Shown: positions 52,175 to 61,873, counted from the first letter of the stretch. The stretch: DNA of 64,000 bases from Bradyrhizobium sp. 186 (GCF_023101685.1 NZ_CP082164.1:3038001-3102000), one strand, 5' to 3'. Notes: a model not told the origin generated them from the letters alone. Translations and numbers: made by a program.

Positions 52175-53596
52175 TCAGGTGGAAACCTTTCGTCTGCGGG
52201 CGATGAAAAAGGCAATGCCCAAGAATACGACGACCGCTCCGGCTGCCATGCTCCCGCGGACGATCGCGAGCAGTGGCGAGGAGGGGCCGCCTTGGCGTCC
52301 CTCGGCGACCTGTTGTTCGGTGATGGCGGTGCCGGCAGACCCATAGTGGGTGAGCACATAGTTGCCCAGCGCCACGATGTGGCGATCGCTGAGTGCATTG
52401 GCATCGGTCGAGCGACCGCCGAAGCCGGGCATGAAGGCCTGTCCGTCCGATGTCGTACGATTCACGCCGTACAGGATGGTAGCAATGAGATTGGCCGCAT
52501 TGTTGGCGCCAGTGGCCGAGTTCGAGAACAGGCTTGGATAGTAACCGTCCTTGCTGCCTTGTCCTTCAGCCGAATGGCAGGAGGCGCAATTGCCTTGAAA
52601 CAGCATTGCGCCGCTTGGATCGGAATCGCTATCGGACCTGATGCCGTCGCGTCCGCGCAGCTCTGCGAGTTCGGAGAACATCTCTCCGGCCGAGAATCGG
52701 GAAATGCCGTCGGCTGGATCGCGGACGGCCGGAACAGTCCTGACATACGTCGCGATGGCGTCGAGGTCCGCGGCGGCAAGGTGCTGGAAACTGTCCTCGA
52801 CAGCTTCGCCCATGCTTCCGGCCGCCTGCGCCCTTCCTGACAGATGTCCCGTGCGCAGGTATGCGACGAGCTCGTCCTTGGTCCAGCTCCCAATGCCACT
52901 TACCGGATCCGACGTGATGTTCGGCGCGTACCAGGGCCCGACCTGTGCGCCTGACAACGCTCGGCTGCTCTCTTCCTGCATCAGAAAGCCGCGTGGCGTG
53001 TGACAGGTGCCACAATGCGCCGCTCCCTGCACGAGATAGGCGCCCCGATTCCATTCCGGCGATTGACGCGGGTCTGGCACAAAGGTTGCCGAGTCCAGGA
53101 ACAGCAGGTTCCAGGCGATCATCGACGCGCGGATGTTCATCGGAAACGGAAGCCGGGTCGGCGGCGGACGCTGTTCGACCGCCGTTACCGCCTGCGTGAA
53201 GTACAGATAGAGCGCATGTGCGTCCTCCTCCGTGAACTTCGCATAGGACGTGTACGGCATCGCAGGATAGAGGTTGGCGCCATCGCGCCGAACGCCGCGA
53301 CGGAGCGCTCGCGAGAAATCTTGCTCCGTGTAGCGCCCGATCCCGAGATCAGCCGATGGCGTGATATTGGTCGAATAGATGGTGCCGAGCGGCGTCGGGA
53401 TGGGGAGTCCGCCGGCGAAGGCTTTGCCGCCTGGCGCGGTGTGGCAGGCGCCGCAGTCGGCGGCCGTTGCGAGATATTCCCCGCGCTTGATCATGGCAGC
53501 CGTTTGATTCGGCGGCTCTGCGGCCTGACAAGTGCTGGCCGCGGTTGCAGCGAAGCAGATGAGCAGTACGCTGAGGTGGTGACTTGAGTTGCCCAT
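52175..53596 (-). CDS. Triheme cytochrome c subunit of a membrane dehydrogenase
   Basis: 473 residues from ATG 53596, 2 bp after the large-subunit stop. A Sec signal (VLLICFAATAASTCQA) is followed by three haem domains: CGACH (Cys48-His52), CGTCH and CASCH. A C-terminal membrane anchor (GAVVVFLGIAFFIA) ends in RRRK. This is the cytochrome subunit of FAD-dependent gluconate/sorbitol/glucose-type dehydrogenases, passing electrons to the quinone pool. Operon order here is small subunit, large subunit, cytochrome. Confidence 0.92.
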   Translation of the reverse strand: MGNSSHHLSVLLICFAATAASTCQAAEPPNQTAAMIKRGEYLATAADCGACHTAPGGKAFAGGLPIPTPLGTIYSTNITPSADLGIGRYTEQDFSRALRRGVRRDGANLYPAMPYTSYAKFTEEDAHALYLYFTQAVTAVEQRPPPTRLPFPMNIRASMIAWNLLFLDSATFVPDPRQSPEWNRGAYLVQGAAHCGTCHTPRGFLMQEESSRALSGAQVGPWYAPNITSDPVSGIGSWTKDELVAYLRTGHLSGRAQAAGSMGEAVEDSFQHLAAADLDAIATYVRTVPAVRDPADGISRFSAGEMFSELAELRGRDGIRSDSDSDPSGAMLFQGNCASCHSAEGQGSKDGYYPSLFSNSATGANNAANLIATILYGVNRTTSDGQAFMPGFGGRSTDANALSDRHIVALGNYVLTHYGSAGTAITEQQVAEGRQGGPSSPLLAIVRGSMAAGAVVVFLGIAFFIARRRKVST

Positions 53597-53598
53597 GA

Positions 53599-55245
53599 TC
53601 AGCCGTGCCTGAGTTGGTCGGTGATCGCGTCCGCCGCCTTCAGAGCCAGCGCCGCCATGGTGAGAGTGCTGTTCGAAGCCGTTGCGCTCGGCATCGCACC
53701 GCCGCCAGGCAAGAACAAATTGGGGTGATCGTGCGCGCGACAGTCGGCATCCACCACCGCCGTCGCCGGTTCGGTCCCCATGACGCAGCCGCCCATGATG
53801 TGGTCGCTGTTGAGAAACTCGGGGGACAGCTGGAATTTGGTGGCGCCGAGTTCGGCTGCCAACTGCTGTAGTCGCGGCACGGTGTATTCTCCGGCGCTTT
53901 GACGCACATAGTCGCCGACGTCGTAATAGATGTTGGGCTTGTTGATGCCGAGCCAGTCTTTCTGGCTGGACAGCGTCAATCGGTTATTCGCTGAAGGCAG
54001 GATCTCGTGCTCCACGGTCAATCTCGCCGTGCAAGCGGAGAGCCGCCGGATCTCGGCATCCAGGGCCTTGCCGACCAGGCCTTTTTTCAACGCGGCGGCT
54101 GCGCCGAGCGGGCTGCGGGCGAAATTTTCCATACGGAACATCGCTCCGGCATAGCGGCTGCGGAATTCACCCTGGGTGGTATTGAGTATGCTGCTGCTCT
54201 GAACCGGCCCGACGCCTGTCCATAGCGGTTCTCTGAGCTCCAGCTCCGCGGTGAGCTTGGGCTGGTCCATCATGTTGCGCCCAACCTGATCGGAGCTGTT
54301 CGCCACGCCGTTGGGATTGCGCTCGTCCTTGGACAGCAACAGCAGCTTTGGCGTTTCGATGCCGTTGCAGGCAATCGCGAAGAGTCTGGCAGTGACCTTG
54401 TGCGAGCGCTTGTCCGGATCGAAGAAGTGAACCGCGTCGATCGCATTCTTCTCGCCCGTCTCGATTCGATAGACGACCGCGTTGGCGAGAATCCTGCCGC
54501 CCTTGGCCTCGATCTTCGGCAAGGCCGTCGCCGCATCGTATTTGGCGGCGATCGGGCAGACGGGAAAACAGTTGTTGTTGCCGCAGCACGCCGGCCGGCC
54601 GTCGTAGGACACGCCGCTATTGCGTGCCTGAGGCGCTGGCAAGTTGATCATCCCGATTCTCGCGGCGGCCTCCGTGAAACGATGCTCACCGGGACCGAAG
54701 GGAATTGGTCCCATGGGGTAGGGTTTTGAGCGTTTTCCATTCGCCGGCCATTGATGCGCCGGGTCGGATGGACCGCTTACGCCGATCGCGTATTCCGCGC
54801 GGGTGTAATAGGGCTCGATAATTTCGTGGCTGAATGGCCAGTCCCGGCCGACCCCATAAAGGCTCTTCAGGCGCATGTCCTCGGGCGTCACGCGCCAGCA
54901 GATTCCGGCCCAATGCCACGTTGCGCCACCTGCATAGCGGACATAGCCCTGGAGATAAGCGCGGGCATTCGGCCCTTCCAGTTGAAGATATTGCTCCTGC
55001 TCTTTGGCCGTGCGCGTTTCGAGGTGCGGCGCCCACGGTTTCGGCGGATAGGGCGCATTCCAGTGAAACAGCCGCAGGCTCGGCGGCAGGTTCCGGTAAT
55101 TCTCGACGATCCGCCAACGATCGACGCGAGGACCGGCTTCGAGCATCAGCACGGACAAGCCGGCGTCCAGAGCCTGTTGCGCGATCAGGCAACCGACCAC
55201 GCCGGTTCCCACGATGACGACGTCTGCACTGTAATCGCTGGCCAT
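53599..55245 (-). CDS. GMC-family FAD dehydrogenase large subunit
   Basis: 548 residues. The N-terminal Rossmann motif is IVGTGVVGCLI (11-21) with the FAD-binding Glu in LMLEAGP. The GMC active-site His is in SDHIMGGCVMGTEP and Asn in ASNSTLTMAALALKAAD. Cys220, Cys221, Cys226 and Cys230 (CCGNNNCFPVC) have the same CC-x4-C-x3-C spacing as the 3Fe-4S cluster of bacterial FAD-glucose dehydrogenase. It oxidises a sugar, polyol or sugar acid in the periplasm; the substrate is not evident. It lacks its own signal and should be carried out by the Tat signal of the small subunit. Confidence 0.93.
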   Translation of the reverse strand: MASDYSADVVIVGTGVVGCLIAQQALDAGLSVLMLEAGPRVDRWRIVENYRNLPPSLRLFHWNAPYPPKPWAPHLETRTAKEQEQYLQLEGPNARAYLQGYVRYAGGATWHWAGICWRVTPEDMRLKSLYGVGRDWPFSHEIIEPYYTRAEYAIGVSGPSDPAHQWPANGKRSKPYPMGPIPFGPGEHRFTEAAARIGMINLPAPQARNSGVSYDGRPACCGNNNCFPVCPIAAKYDAATALPKIEAKGGRILANAVVYRIETGEKNAIDAVHFFDPDKRSHKVTARLFAIACNGIETPKLLLLSKDERNPNGVANSSDQVGRNMMDQPKLTAELELREPLWTGVGPVQSSSILNTTQGEFRSRYAGAMFRMENFARSPLGAAAALKKGLVGKALDAEIRRLSACTARLTVEHEILPSANNRLTLSSQKDWLGINKPNIYYDVGDYVRQSAGEYTVPRLQQLAAELGATKFQLSPEFLNSDHIMGGCVMGTEPATAVVDADCRAHDHPNLFLPGGGAMPSATASNSTLTMAALALKAADAITDQLRHG

Positions 55246-55279
55246 CTGGACAATTCCCGTTTGTTCGAGAGAACCGCGT

Positions 55280-55825
55280 TCAAAATTCAGGCATGCTGCT
55301 CAGCGGGGGCGCCTCGGCGGTCCAACGGTTCGGCCCGGAGATCGCGTAGGAGGGAATGGTCATGACGTCCCTAGTCGGCTGGTACATCAGCGCATACTCG
55401 TAGGCGAACACCTCGGCATCGGGCGCGTCGGTTACGACGCCGAGATACCAGGCGGAAATGATCGCAAGCGCAGTCTCTTTGAGCGGGCCTTCCGGCACGT
55501 CGGCGAAGAAATCCTCGACGACCCCCGCGTTCTTTTGTCGTGCGATGGAAAGCAGCCCGTCAATTTGCTCCGACAGCGACGGATTCAACGTGCCCATCGC
55601 CGCACCCATGCGCTTCCCGATCTCGTCTTTGAGGCGATGGGGGACCAGCAGAGACGAAATTTCCATGAATCGCGCCGCGGATTGATCCGACCACGAAGTC
55701 GGAGCCGCAATAGCGGCCAGCGTTGGCAATGCGGCAAACCCACCGATCAAGAGCCCGCCTAGCAACACGTCGCGGCGAGCGAGATTGAATGCCGTAGGAC
55801 AGTCGTCGCGGTATTGGTCAGGCAT
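55280..55825 (-). CDS. Small (gluconate 2-dehydrogenase subunit 3-type) Tat subunit
   Basis: 181 residues from ATG 55825. A twin-arginine signal (NLARRDVLLGGLLIGGFAAL) leads into the subunit-3 fold (QSAARFMEISSLLVPHRLKD, AWYLGVVTDAPDAEVFAYEY, YALMYQPTRDVMTIPSYAI). In this enzyme class the small subunit is an export chaperone ('hitchhiker') and structural partner for the FAD subunit. It is the first gene of the three-gene operon. Confidence 0.9.
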   Translation of the reverse strand: MPDQYRDDCPTAFNLARRDVLLGGLLIGGFAALPTLAAIAAPTSWSDQSAARFMEISSLLVPHRLKDEIGKRMGAAMGTLNPSLSEQIDGLLSIARQKNAGVVEDFFADVPEGPLKETALAIISAWYLGVVTDAPDAEVFAYEYALMYQPTRDVMTIPSYAISGPNRWTAEAPPLSSMPEF

Positions 55826-55879
55826 ATGCGTACACCTCGCTGTTAGTCGGCGTCATCGGGGTCCCTGGCGCTACGCCGA

Positions 55880-56932
55880 TCAGGCGTCCGCAGCCACGGC
55901 GATAATCGATTCCGCAAACGCGACCGGCGCTTCCTGCGGCAAATTGTGTCCGACACCGCCTTTGATGGTCCGGTGCGAATATCGGCCGGAGAACTTTTTG
56001 GCGTAGGCTGACGGCTCCGGATGCGGCGCGCCGTTGGCGTCACCCTCCATCGTGATGGCGGGCACGGTGATCACGGGAGCCTGCGCCAGCCGCCTCTCTT
56101 CATCGTCGTATTTCGCTTCGCCCTCGGCGAGTCCGAGCCGCCAGCGGTAATTGTGGATCACGATCGCGACATGGTCCGGATTGTCGAAAGCCCTGGCGCT
56201 GCGCTCAAATGTGGTGTCGTCGAAGTGCCATTGCGGCGAAGCGAGCTGCCAGATCAGCTTCGAGAAATCCCGACGATATTTGTCGTAGCCGTCACGGCCG
56301 CGTTCGGTCGCGAAGTAGAACTGATACCACCATTGAAGCTCTGCCTTTGGCGGCAGCGGCATCCTGCCGGCCTGCTGGCTGCCGATCAGATAGCCGCTCA
56401 CCGAGACCATCGCCTTGACGCGCTCCGGCCAAAGCGCAGCCATGATGTTGGTGGTCCGCGCGCCCCAGTCGAAGCCGGCGATCGTGGCCTTGTTGATCTT
56501 GAGCGCGTCCATCAGCGCGACGACGTCAGCCGCGATTGCCGATGGTTGCCCGTTCCGCATCGTCGCGTCGGACAGGAAGCGTGTGGTGCCGTAACCGCGC
56601 AAGTAAGGCACGATCACGCGATGGCCGACCGCGGCGAGCAGCGGCGCGACATCGACGAAACTGTAGATATCGTAGGGCCAGCCGTGGAGCAGGATCACGG
56701 GCGAACCGTCCGCGGGACCCACCTCGGCGTAGCCGACGTTGAGCAATCCGGCATCGATCTGCTTCAGGGACGCGAACGACGTATTGGTTCTCGGCTTGAT
56801 GGCGCTCGCAGATCTCACCGGCTTCGCCGTCTCCGCCGCGGCCGTTGCGCTCAGCGAAAGCTGGGCTGCTGCAAGTGTCATGGCCGCGCTGCCGAAGAAG
56901 CGGCGTCGTTCACGGTTGATATTGTCGGACAT
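55880..56932 (-). CDS. Tat-exported alpha/beta hydrolase, epoxide-hydrolase-like
   Basis: 350 residues from ATG 56932 with AGGAG six bases upstream. A Tat signal (NRERRRFFGSAAMTLAAAQL) precedes the hydrolase fold. HGWPYD (83-88) forms the oxyanion hole, Asp155 in AGFDWGART is the nucleophile, and the His in GGVGHNLPQEAP completes the triad. Asp rather than Ser as nucleophile suggests epoxide hydrolase or haloalkane dehalogenase-type chemistry. Same strand as the dehydrogenase operon, ending 55 bp before its first gene. Confidence 0.88.
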   Translation of the reverse strand: MSDNINRERRRFFGSAAMTLAAAQLSLSATAAAETAKPVRSASAIKPRTNTSFASLKQIDAGLLNVGYAEVGPADGSPVILLHGWPYDIYSFVDVAPLLAAVGHRVIVPYLRGYGTTRFLSDATMRNGQPSAIAADVVALMDALKINKATIAGFDWGARTTNIMAALWPERVKAMVSVSGYLIGSQQAGRMPLPPKAELQWWYQFYFATERGRDGYDKYRRDFSKLIWQLASPQWHFDDTTFERSARAFDNPDHVAIVIHNYRWRLGLAEGEAKYDDEERRLAQAPVITVPAITMEGDANGAPHPEPSAYAKKFSGRYSHRTIKGGVGHNLPQEAPVAFAESIIAVAADA

Positions 56933-56984
56933 GCGTGTCTCCTGTGGTCGTTGCATTGTACGACGCGTGGCAGCTCGCCACGCG

Positions 56985-57209
56985 GTCGCTCCTCAGCAAC
57001 GGCTCCCACATCCGCGACGAGGACGGAAAGCCGTGAAGCAGCAGCACGATCGGAGCATCGGCCGGCCCGGCCTCTCGGTAGAAGATCTTGAGGCCCTGGA
57101 TCTCGACGGTGTGATAGCTGATCGTGCGCCGGCTGGAATTGAGGGCCGATGCCGGAAGTGCCATGCAGGCCATGGTGGCCGAAACAGTCAGCAAGGTCAG
57201 CATATTCAT
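56985..57209 (-). pseudogene. Alpha/beta hydrolase, N-terminal fragment
   Basis: From ATG 57209 the frame has a signal peptide (MLTLLTVSATMACMALPASA), then VEIQGLKIFYREAGPADAPI, VLLLHGFPSSSRMWEPLLRS, and loses similarity before the nucleophile elbow. It is the first quarter of a hydrolase related to its neighbour; the rest has been deleted. Confidence 0.7.
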
Positions 57210-57320
57210 ATCGCTAGGCCCATCGACATCTTGAGAGTTGGTGTGGGGAAGGATAGCGGCCGCTCCAAGAGAAGCGGGCAACCGCACCCAAAAAGTCTGG
57301 TCGGCCGCCCGATGCGCGGT

Positions 57321-58019
57321 CTACGCCGCCGACTTGCCCTTTTGCTTCAGGGCGGCGAGCAGCGTCTGCGCGGCCGGGCCCGACGAATGGGGATTTTGCC
57401 CCGTGATCAGCAGGCCGTCGCTGACGACGTGGATTCCCCAGTTTGCTGTTTTCGAGAAGACGGCGCCGAGCTTCAGCATCTCGTCTTCGACAAGGAAGGG
57501 CACCACCTTGGTGAGGCCGACATCCTCTTCCTCACCGTTGGTAAAGCCGGTCACCTCCCTGCCTTGCACCAGTGGCTTGCCCTCGGGTGTCTTGACATGA
57601 CGCAGCGCACCGGTCGAATGGCACACGACGGCGATTGTCTTGCCGGCGGCGAGAAACGACTCGATCAGCTTGACCGAGTCCTTGTCTTCCGCGAGGTCCC
57701 ACATCGCGCCGTGACCGCCGGGGTAGAAGACAGTGTCGAAATCTTCCTGCCGGACGCTGTTGAGGCGAACGGTCTTGTCGAGCTGGGCCTCGGCGACCGC
57801 GTCTTTCTCGAAGCGCAGCGTGAGGTCGGTACGGAACTCGGGCTCGTTGCTCTTGGGGTCGAGCGGCGGGCGGCCGCCCTTGGGGGATGCGAGCGTGATC
57901 TCGGCCCCGGAATCCTTGAAGACGAAATAGGGGGCGGCGAGTTCTTCGAGCCAGAAGCCGGTCTTGCGGCCGGTGTTGCCCAACTGGTCGTGCGAGGTGA
58001 TGACCATCAATACCTTCAT
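57321..58019 (-). CDS. DJ-1/PfpI-family protein, Hsp31/glyoxalase III-like
   Basis: 232 residues from ATG 58019. The nucleophile elbow is Cys133-His134 in IAVVCHSTGALR, with a Glu at 25 or 26 in GFWLEELAAPYFVF as the conserved acid. The GGHGAMWDL and SNEPEFRTDLTLRF segments match the Hsp31-like branch, which detoxifies methylglyoxal or repairs glycated proteins. Not a full GATase. A candidate regulatory motif lies 140 bp upstream. Confidence 0.88.
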   Translation of the reverse strand: MKVLMVITSHDQLGNTGRKTGFWLEELAAPYFVFKDSGAEITLASPKGGRPPLDPKSNEPEFRTDLTLRFEKDAVAEAQLDKTVRLNSVRQEDFDTVFYPGGHGAMWDLAEDKDSVKLIESFLAAGKTIAVVCHSTGALRHVKTPEGKPLVQGREVTGFTNGEEEDVGLTKVVPFLVEDEMLKLGAVFSKTANWGIHVVSDGLLITGQNPHSSGPAAQTLLAALKQKGKSAA

Positions 58020-58158
58020 GACACATTTTCCCTAGATTGCGCTTGCTGGATGATGCGTTCCGTCGTGGTAGATGCGCGCCGGGGTGCAGGTCTTCGTCGA
58101 GCGTGCATTGGTTCGCCGCGCGCAAGCGTAATCTGCACCCAAGTTGGGCCGTTGGCTC

Positions 58159-58183
58159 GTTATGTAGTGTTAGACGTTGCGAG
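58159..58183 (-). promoter_or_regulatory. Regulon motif upstream of the DJ-1 gene
   Basis: GTTATGTAGT and GTTAGACGTT are 10-bp-spaced tandem half-sites; on the gene strand the core reads CTCGCAACGTCTAAC, one mismatch from CTTGCAACNNCTAAC. It is 140-165 bp upstream of the DJ-1 start. Confidence 0.55.
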
Positions 58184-58203
58184 CGCCCGCGAGCCGCTGC
58201 CGG

Positions 58204-58911
58204 CTACTCGAAGACGGCGTCGAAGATCTCGACGTCGATCAGCACGGGCTTGGCGATCACGGTTCCGTCAGGCCGGAGTGTCTGCGCACGACGAAGCGTC
58301 GGCACAACGATGCCGCCGAAACTGTCATGGGCCCAGGATGAGTGTGCGACCTTCATTCCAAAGAGATCGTGATCCGTCCGCCGCTGCAGGGCGTTCTCGT
58401 CGAAAAAGAAGATCTGCTCGGGCGCGAGCGTGATGAGGTGTGGGGGGAATTGGGCCCGCAAGCGCCGCCAGGTTTCGGCGTTTTCACGCCAGGGCGACAG
58501 CTCCTCCACCACGACATCGGGATGAGCGAGGAGGAATGGGCTAGTCAGATAGCTCCAGATGGCCACGCCGCAGAAGAAGACGAGGTGCAATTCGTCCGCC
58601 AGCGTGTGTGCGCCGACCTCGAGGAATCCGAGGTTCGGGTTGCGCCAGGACCGCAACACCTCGCCGTCCAGGCTTTCGATCGTGATCGTGTCCGGCTGAA
58701 ACGAGCCGGACTGTTCTCCCCCGGTAATGCCGGTGAAGCGGACCGATTGCGTCCGCGTCGATCCCTCCGCGGTGACATCCTTGAATTCACGGGCATGTCC
58801 GGCGCTGGAGAACAGTGTCCCCCCAACAGAAAGATGCAGCGTGAACCGGTTTAAACTGTTCCAGCGGGCTAAACCGCCGCTGGCATCGATCGCATCGTCA
58901 AGAAGTGCCAT
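58204..58911 (-). CDS. 235-residue protein of unknown function
   Basis: Frame from ATG 58911. The protein is beta-rich (LNRFTLHLSVGGTLFSSAGH, GSFQPDTITIESLDGEVLRS, EQIFFFDENALQRRTDHDLF) with no signal peptide. The alternating strands suggest a lipocalin or LolA-like barrel, but no family motif is certain. A copy of the regulon motif sits 60-84 bp upstream. Confidence 0.65.
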   Translation of the reverse strand: MALLDDAIDASGGLARWNSLNRFTLHLSVGGTLFSSAGHAREFKDVTAEGSTRTQSVRFTGITGGEQSGSFQPDTITIESLDGEVLRSWRNPNLGFLEVGAHTLADELHLVFFCGVAIWSYLTSPFLLAHPDVVVEELSPWRENAETWRRLRAQFPPHLITLAPEQIFFFDENALQRRTDHDLFGMKVAHSSWAHDSFGGIVVPTLRRAQTLRPDGTVIAKPVLIDVEIFDAVFE

Positions 58912-58970
58912 GTTTCGCCGAATCCACCGTGAAGTGTGACCACCATGGCGGGGCGTGCGCGGCTTGGCGC

Positions 58971-58995
58971 GTTAGAAGTTGTTAGGAGTTGCAAG
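58971..58995 (-). promoter_or_regulatory. Regulon motif upstream of the unknown gene
   Basis: GTTAGAAGTT and GTTAGGAGTT stand in tandem, followed by GCAAG; on the gene strand it reads CTTGCAACTCCTAAC. The 10-bp spaced direct repeat resembles the sites of OmpR-type winged-helix proteins. It begins 60 bp upstream of the ATG at 58911. Confidence 0.65.
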
Positions 58996-59029
58996 TGCCC
59001 GATTTATCGGTATCCCGTTGAAGATGCTC

Positions 59030-61873
59030 TCAATTCAGAGAGCCCAGGAGTCCCTTGGCGGCGACCAGATCACGGGTCGAGATGCCTTCCTGATATTGCG
59101 CCACGAGCGGCGCGAGCAGGGCGCGTGCGTCGCCGGCCTTCCCGGCCTGATGCCAGACGCGGGCAAGGCTGACGGCTCCGCGCAATTCCCAGCCGAGCGC
59201 ACACTGCCGGCGCGACAGGACAAGCGATTTCTGAAGATAGCCCTCGGCCTCCGCGGCATTGCCTGCCCCCGCGAGGATATCCCCCTTGACCCGGAGCATC
59301 TCCGGCATGTCGAAGGATTCGCCGTGGTCGCCGATCTGGGCGATGACTTCGTCGATGGTGCGCAGGGCCTCGTCGGGCTCGTTCTGGGACGCGAGACCCT
59401 CCGCGAGCGCGGTCGCAAACACCGTCGTCATGATCCTGTGCCGCGTCGCGTACAGCGTCGCCTGGCTGCGGCGAAGATGCTCGATGCCGCCGGCGACGTC
59501 GCCGCGGCGCAGCAGAAGCTCGCCCTTCTGGCCGATGCCGACCGCGTGATAGGGACCGAGGAAGTGCCGCTCTGCATGATTGATCAGCCGCTCGATCATG
59601 ATTTCGGCATTGGCCCAGTCGCCGACCCACAGAAAGACGTAGATCGTCCAGATCAGGGCAATGCCGAGCGTGAGCGGCTGCTCGAGTTGCTCGGCCTCGC
59701 GAACGGTGTATCTGGCCGCCTCGATCGCACGATCGGGCCGGCCGGTGAGCCAGAGCCCGCGCGCCAGCGCCACCAATGCAACGATACGGTCGTCATAACC
59801 GAGATGCCCGATATTCAGCCGCTGCGAGCCGGGAGTGTGCACCATCGCGCTCTCGCAGAACTGCACGGCCTTGTCCTGGTTGCCGATCAGGTGATGCGCC
59901 ACGCCCAGCATCCATTCCACGTTCAGCATGCTGGCGGGGTCGTTCAGCTTCCGCGCAACGCCTTCGCCCTGCTCGCCGGTTCCGAGCGCGCCGTGAAAAT
60001 CTCCGACCCTGGTCAGGTAGATGTGCAATCCGCGCAGCAACCATAGCTGCCAGTGCAGGTTCTCGAGCTCCCGGGAAAGCTGAAGGCTTCGCGTGAACGC
60101 CGAGCGGACCGCGTCAGTGTTTCCCTGCGTGAACATCACGGAGACGCCGAGCGCGGCCTGCAACGTCATCTCTTGGCGGCTGTCAACCGAGGCCGTATCG
60201 AGAGATGCCAGCGCCTGCTGGGTCCAACGGTAGCACTCCGTCAGCAAGGTCAGCTCGAGGAAGAACTGAGCCGCCGACGCCGACAGATCCACGCCGACTG
60301 CGCGGTCGCCGCCTTCCGAAAAACTCCAGGTCAGCGCGGCGCGGACATTGGGCAGGTGGTCGGCGTAGGGAAGGAAGCCGCCCGCGCTCTGCATGCCCAT
60401 GGATTTCAGCGCGATGTCGCGCAGGAAGTCGCGGTAATATTCGGCGTGGGCGCGCGCGACGCGGGCCGCTTCTCCGTTCTCGACAAGCTTGTCCGCCACG
60501 AAGGCGCCGGTCGTATCGAGCAGGCGATATCGCAGCCGCCGTTCCGCAGGCGAGGTCGCGATCAGGGATTTGGAGAGCAGGTTCGAGATCGCTTCGACCG
60601 CCTCGGGCTCGCTGATGCCCTGGCAGGATGCGACGGCAAGAGCGGCCTCCAGCGTGAACGGCCCGACGAACACCGACAATCCGCGCAGCGTCGCGCTTTC
60701 GGCTGCCGGCAGCAGGTCGTAGCTCCAGGCAAGCGCCGCGCTCAGGGTCTGGTGCCGCGGGATCGCGGTCCGCCGCCCCCGCCATAGCAGCGAGAAGCGG
60801 CTGTCGAGCAGCGAGGCGGTGCCGGCAATTCCATAAGCGTTCACCCGTCCGGCCGCGAGCTCGATCGCAAGCGCAATTCCGTCCAGTCGTCGGCAGATAT
60901 CGGCAACGAGCGGCGCGTCGTCCTCGCTCAGTTCGAATTCGCTCAGACTCTCGGCAATGCGTTCGACGAAGAGCTGGCTTGCGGGATAGGCGAGGATGTC
61001 AGCCAAGCTGAGTCCGTCGCGCTCGGGCGGGCAATCCAGCGGAAACAGCCGATGGACGCGCTCACCCTCGGTGCGAAAGGACTCGCGGCTGGTGGCGAGC
61101 ACATGCAGCCCGGGCGCCTCCCGCACGATGCGCTCGGCCAGGGGCGCGAGCTCATCGAGGATGTGCTCGCAACTGTCGAAGACCAGCAGCATCCGCCGGC
61201 TGCGAAGGAACGTCAGCAGGCTTGGTATCGGGTCCTCGGAATTGACGGTCAAGCCAAGCGCTGCAGCGATCGTGCCGGGAACGAGCCTGGGCTCCGTCAG
61301 CGCGCCAAAATCGACGAAGCACACCTGACCGTCGAAGGCCGGAAGCTCGCCGTGCGCGACGGCGAGCGCGACCGAGGTCTTGCCGATCCCTCCGGGGCCG
61401 ACAATGGTGACGAAGCGATGCAGGGCAAGTTCGGCGGAAATCTTCTCGACGGCATCGTCTCGCCCGATCATCTTCGCAAGCGGTGAGGGTAGCGAGCGAG
61501 GCGAGGAGACCGGCAGGTTCGCGCGGCTCTCCGAAGTTGCAGCCCGGAGCAGCGGTGCCGTGAAACAATAGCCCCGTCCGGGTACATTGACGACGTAGCG
61601 CGAGGCATCGCCGGCATCGCCCAGGACCTTGCGCAGCGTCGCGATGTGGAAGCGCAGGCTGCCTTCGTCAACATTCACCTCGGCCCAGACGCGCTTCATC
61701 AACTCCCGCTTGTCCACGACCTCGCCGGCCCGTTCGGCGAGAAAGATCAGGATGTCGAGCGCGCGACCGCCGAGGTGAAGCGGAGCGCCATCCTTCTCCA
61801 ACAGCCGCGACTTTGGAAACAGCCGAAAGGCCCCAAAGCAAATGGCCGAGTCCTGATCGTTAGTGTCTGGCAC
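59030..61873 (-). CDS. Giant regulator: winged helix, NTPase, helical repeats
   Basis: 947 residues from ATG 61873. Residues about 20-107 are an OmpR/PhoB-type winged helix ([39 protein letters not shown]). Residues about 135-400 hold an STAND-like NTPase with Walker A GPGGIGKT (159-166) and Walker B MLLVFDSCEH. Residues about 480-940 are TPR-like helical repeats. The family couples a signal sensed by the repeats to DNA binding; the ligand is unknown. It lies between the unknown gene and the histidine kinase and is the best candidate to bind the CTTGCAACNNCTAAC sites nearby. Confidence 0.9.
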   Translation of the reverse strand: MPDTNDQDSAICFGAFRLFPKSRLLEKDGAPLHLGGRALDILIFLAERAGEVVDKRELMKRVWAEVNVDEGSLRFHIATLRKVLGDAGDASRYVVNVPGRGYCFTAPLLRAATSESRANLPVSSPRSLPSPLAKMIGRDDAVEKISAELALHRFVTIVGPGGIGKTSVALAVAHGELPAFDGQVCFVDFGALTEPRLVPGTIAAALGLTVNSEDPIPSLLTFLRSRRMLLVFDSCEHILDELAPLAERIVREAPGLHVLATSRESFRTEGERVHRLFPLDCPPERDGLSLADILAYPASQLFVERIAESLSEFELSEDDAPLVADICRRLDGIALAIELAAGRVNAYGIAGTASLLDSRFSLLWRGRRTAIPRHQTLSAALAWSYDLLPAAESATLRGLSVFVGPFTLEAALAVASCQGISEPEAVEAISNLLSKSLIATSPAERRLRYRLLDTTGAFVADKLVENGEAARVARAHAEYYRDFLRDIALKSMGMQSAGGFLPYADHLPNVRAALTWSFSEGGDRAVGVDLSASAAQFFLELTLLTECYRWTQQALASLDTASVDSRQEMTLQAALGVSVMFTQGNTDAVRSAFTRSLQLSRELENLHWQLWLLRGLHIYLTRVGDFHGALGTGEQGEGVARKLNDPASMLNVEWMLGVAHHLIGNQDKAVQFCESAMVHTPGSQRLNIGHLGYDDRIVALVALARGLWLTGRPDRAIEAARYTVREAEQLEQPLTLGIALIWTIYVFLWVGDWANAEIMIERLINHAERHFLGPYHAVGIGQKGELLLRRGDVAGGIEHLRRSQATLYATRHRIMTTVFATALAEGLASQNEPDEALRTIDEVIAQIGDHGESFDMPEMLRVKGDILAGAGNAAEAEGYLQKSLVLSRRQCALGWELRGAVSLARVWHQAGKAGDARALLAPLVAQYQEGISTRDLVAAKGLLGSLN

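Noticed and set aside
56021..58433. Two long plus-strand frames (356 and 564 residues)
   Set aside because: Antisense to the hydrolase and DJ-1 genes, which carry clear catalytic motifs.
60053..60787. 244-residue plus-strand frame
   Set aside because: Antisense to the giant regulator's NTPase/repeat region.
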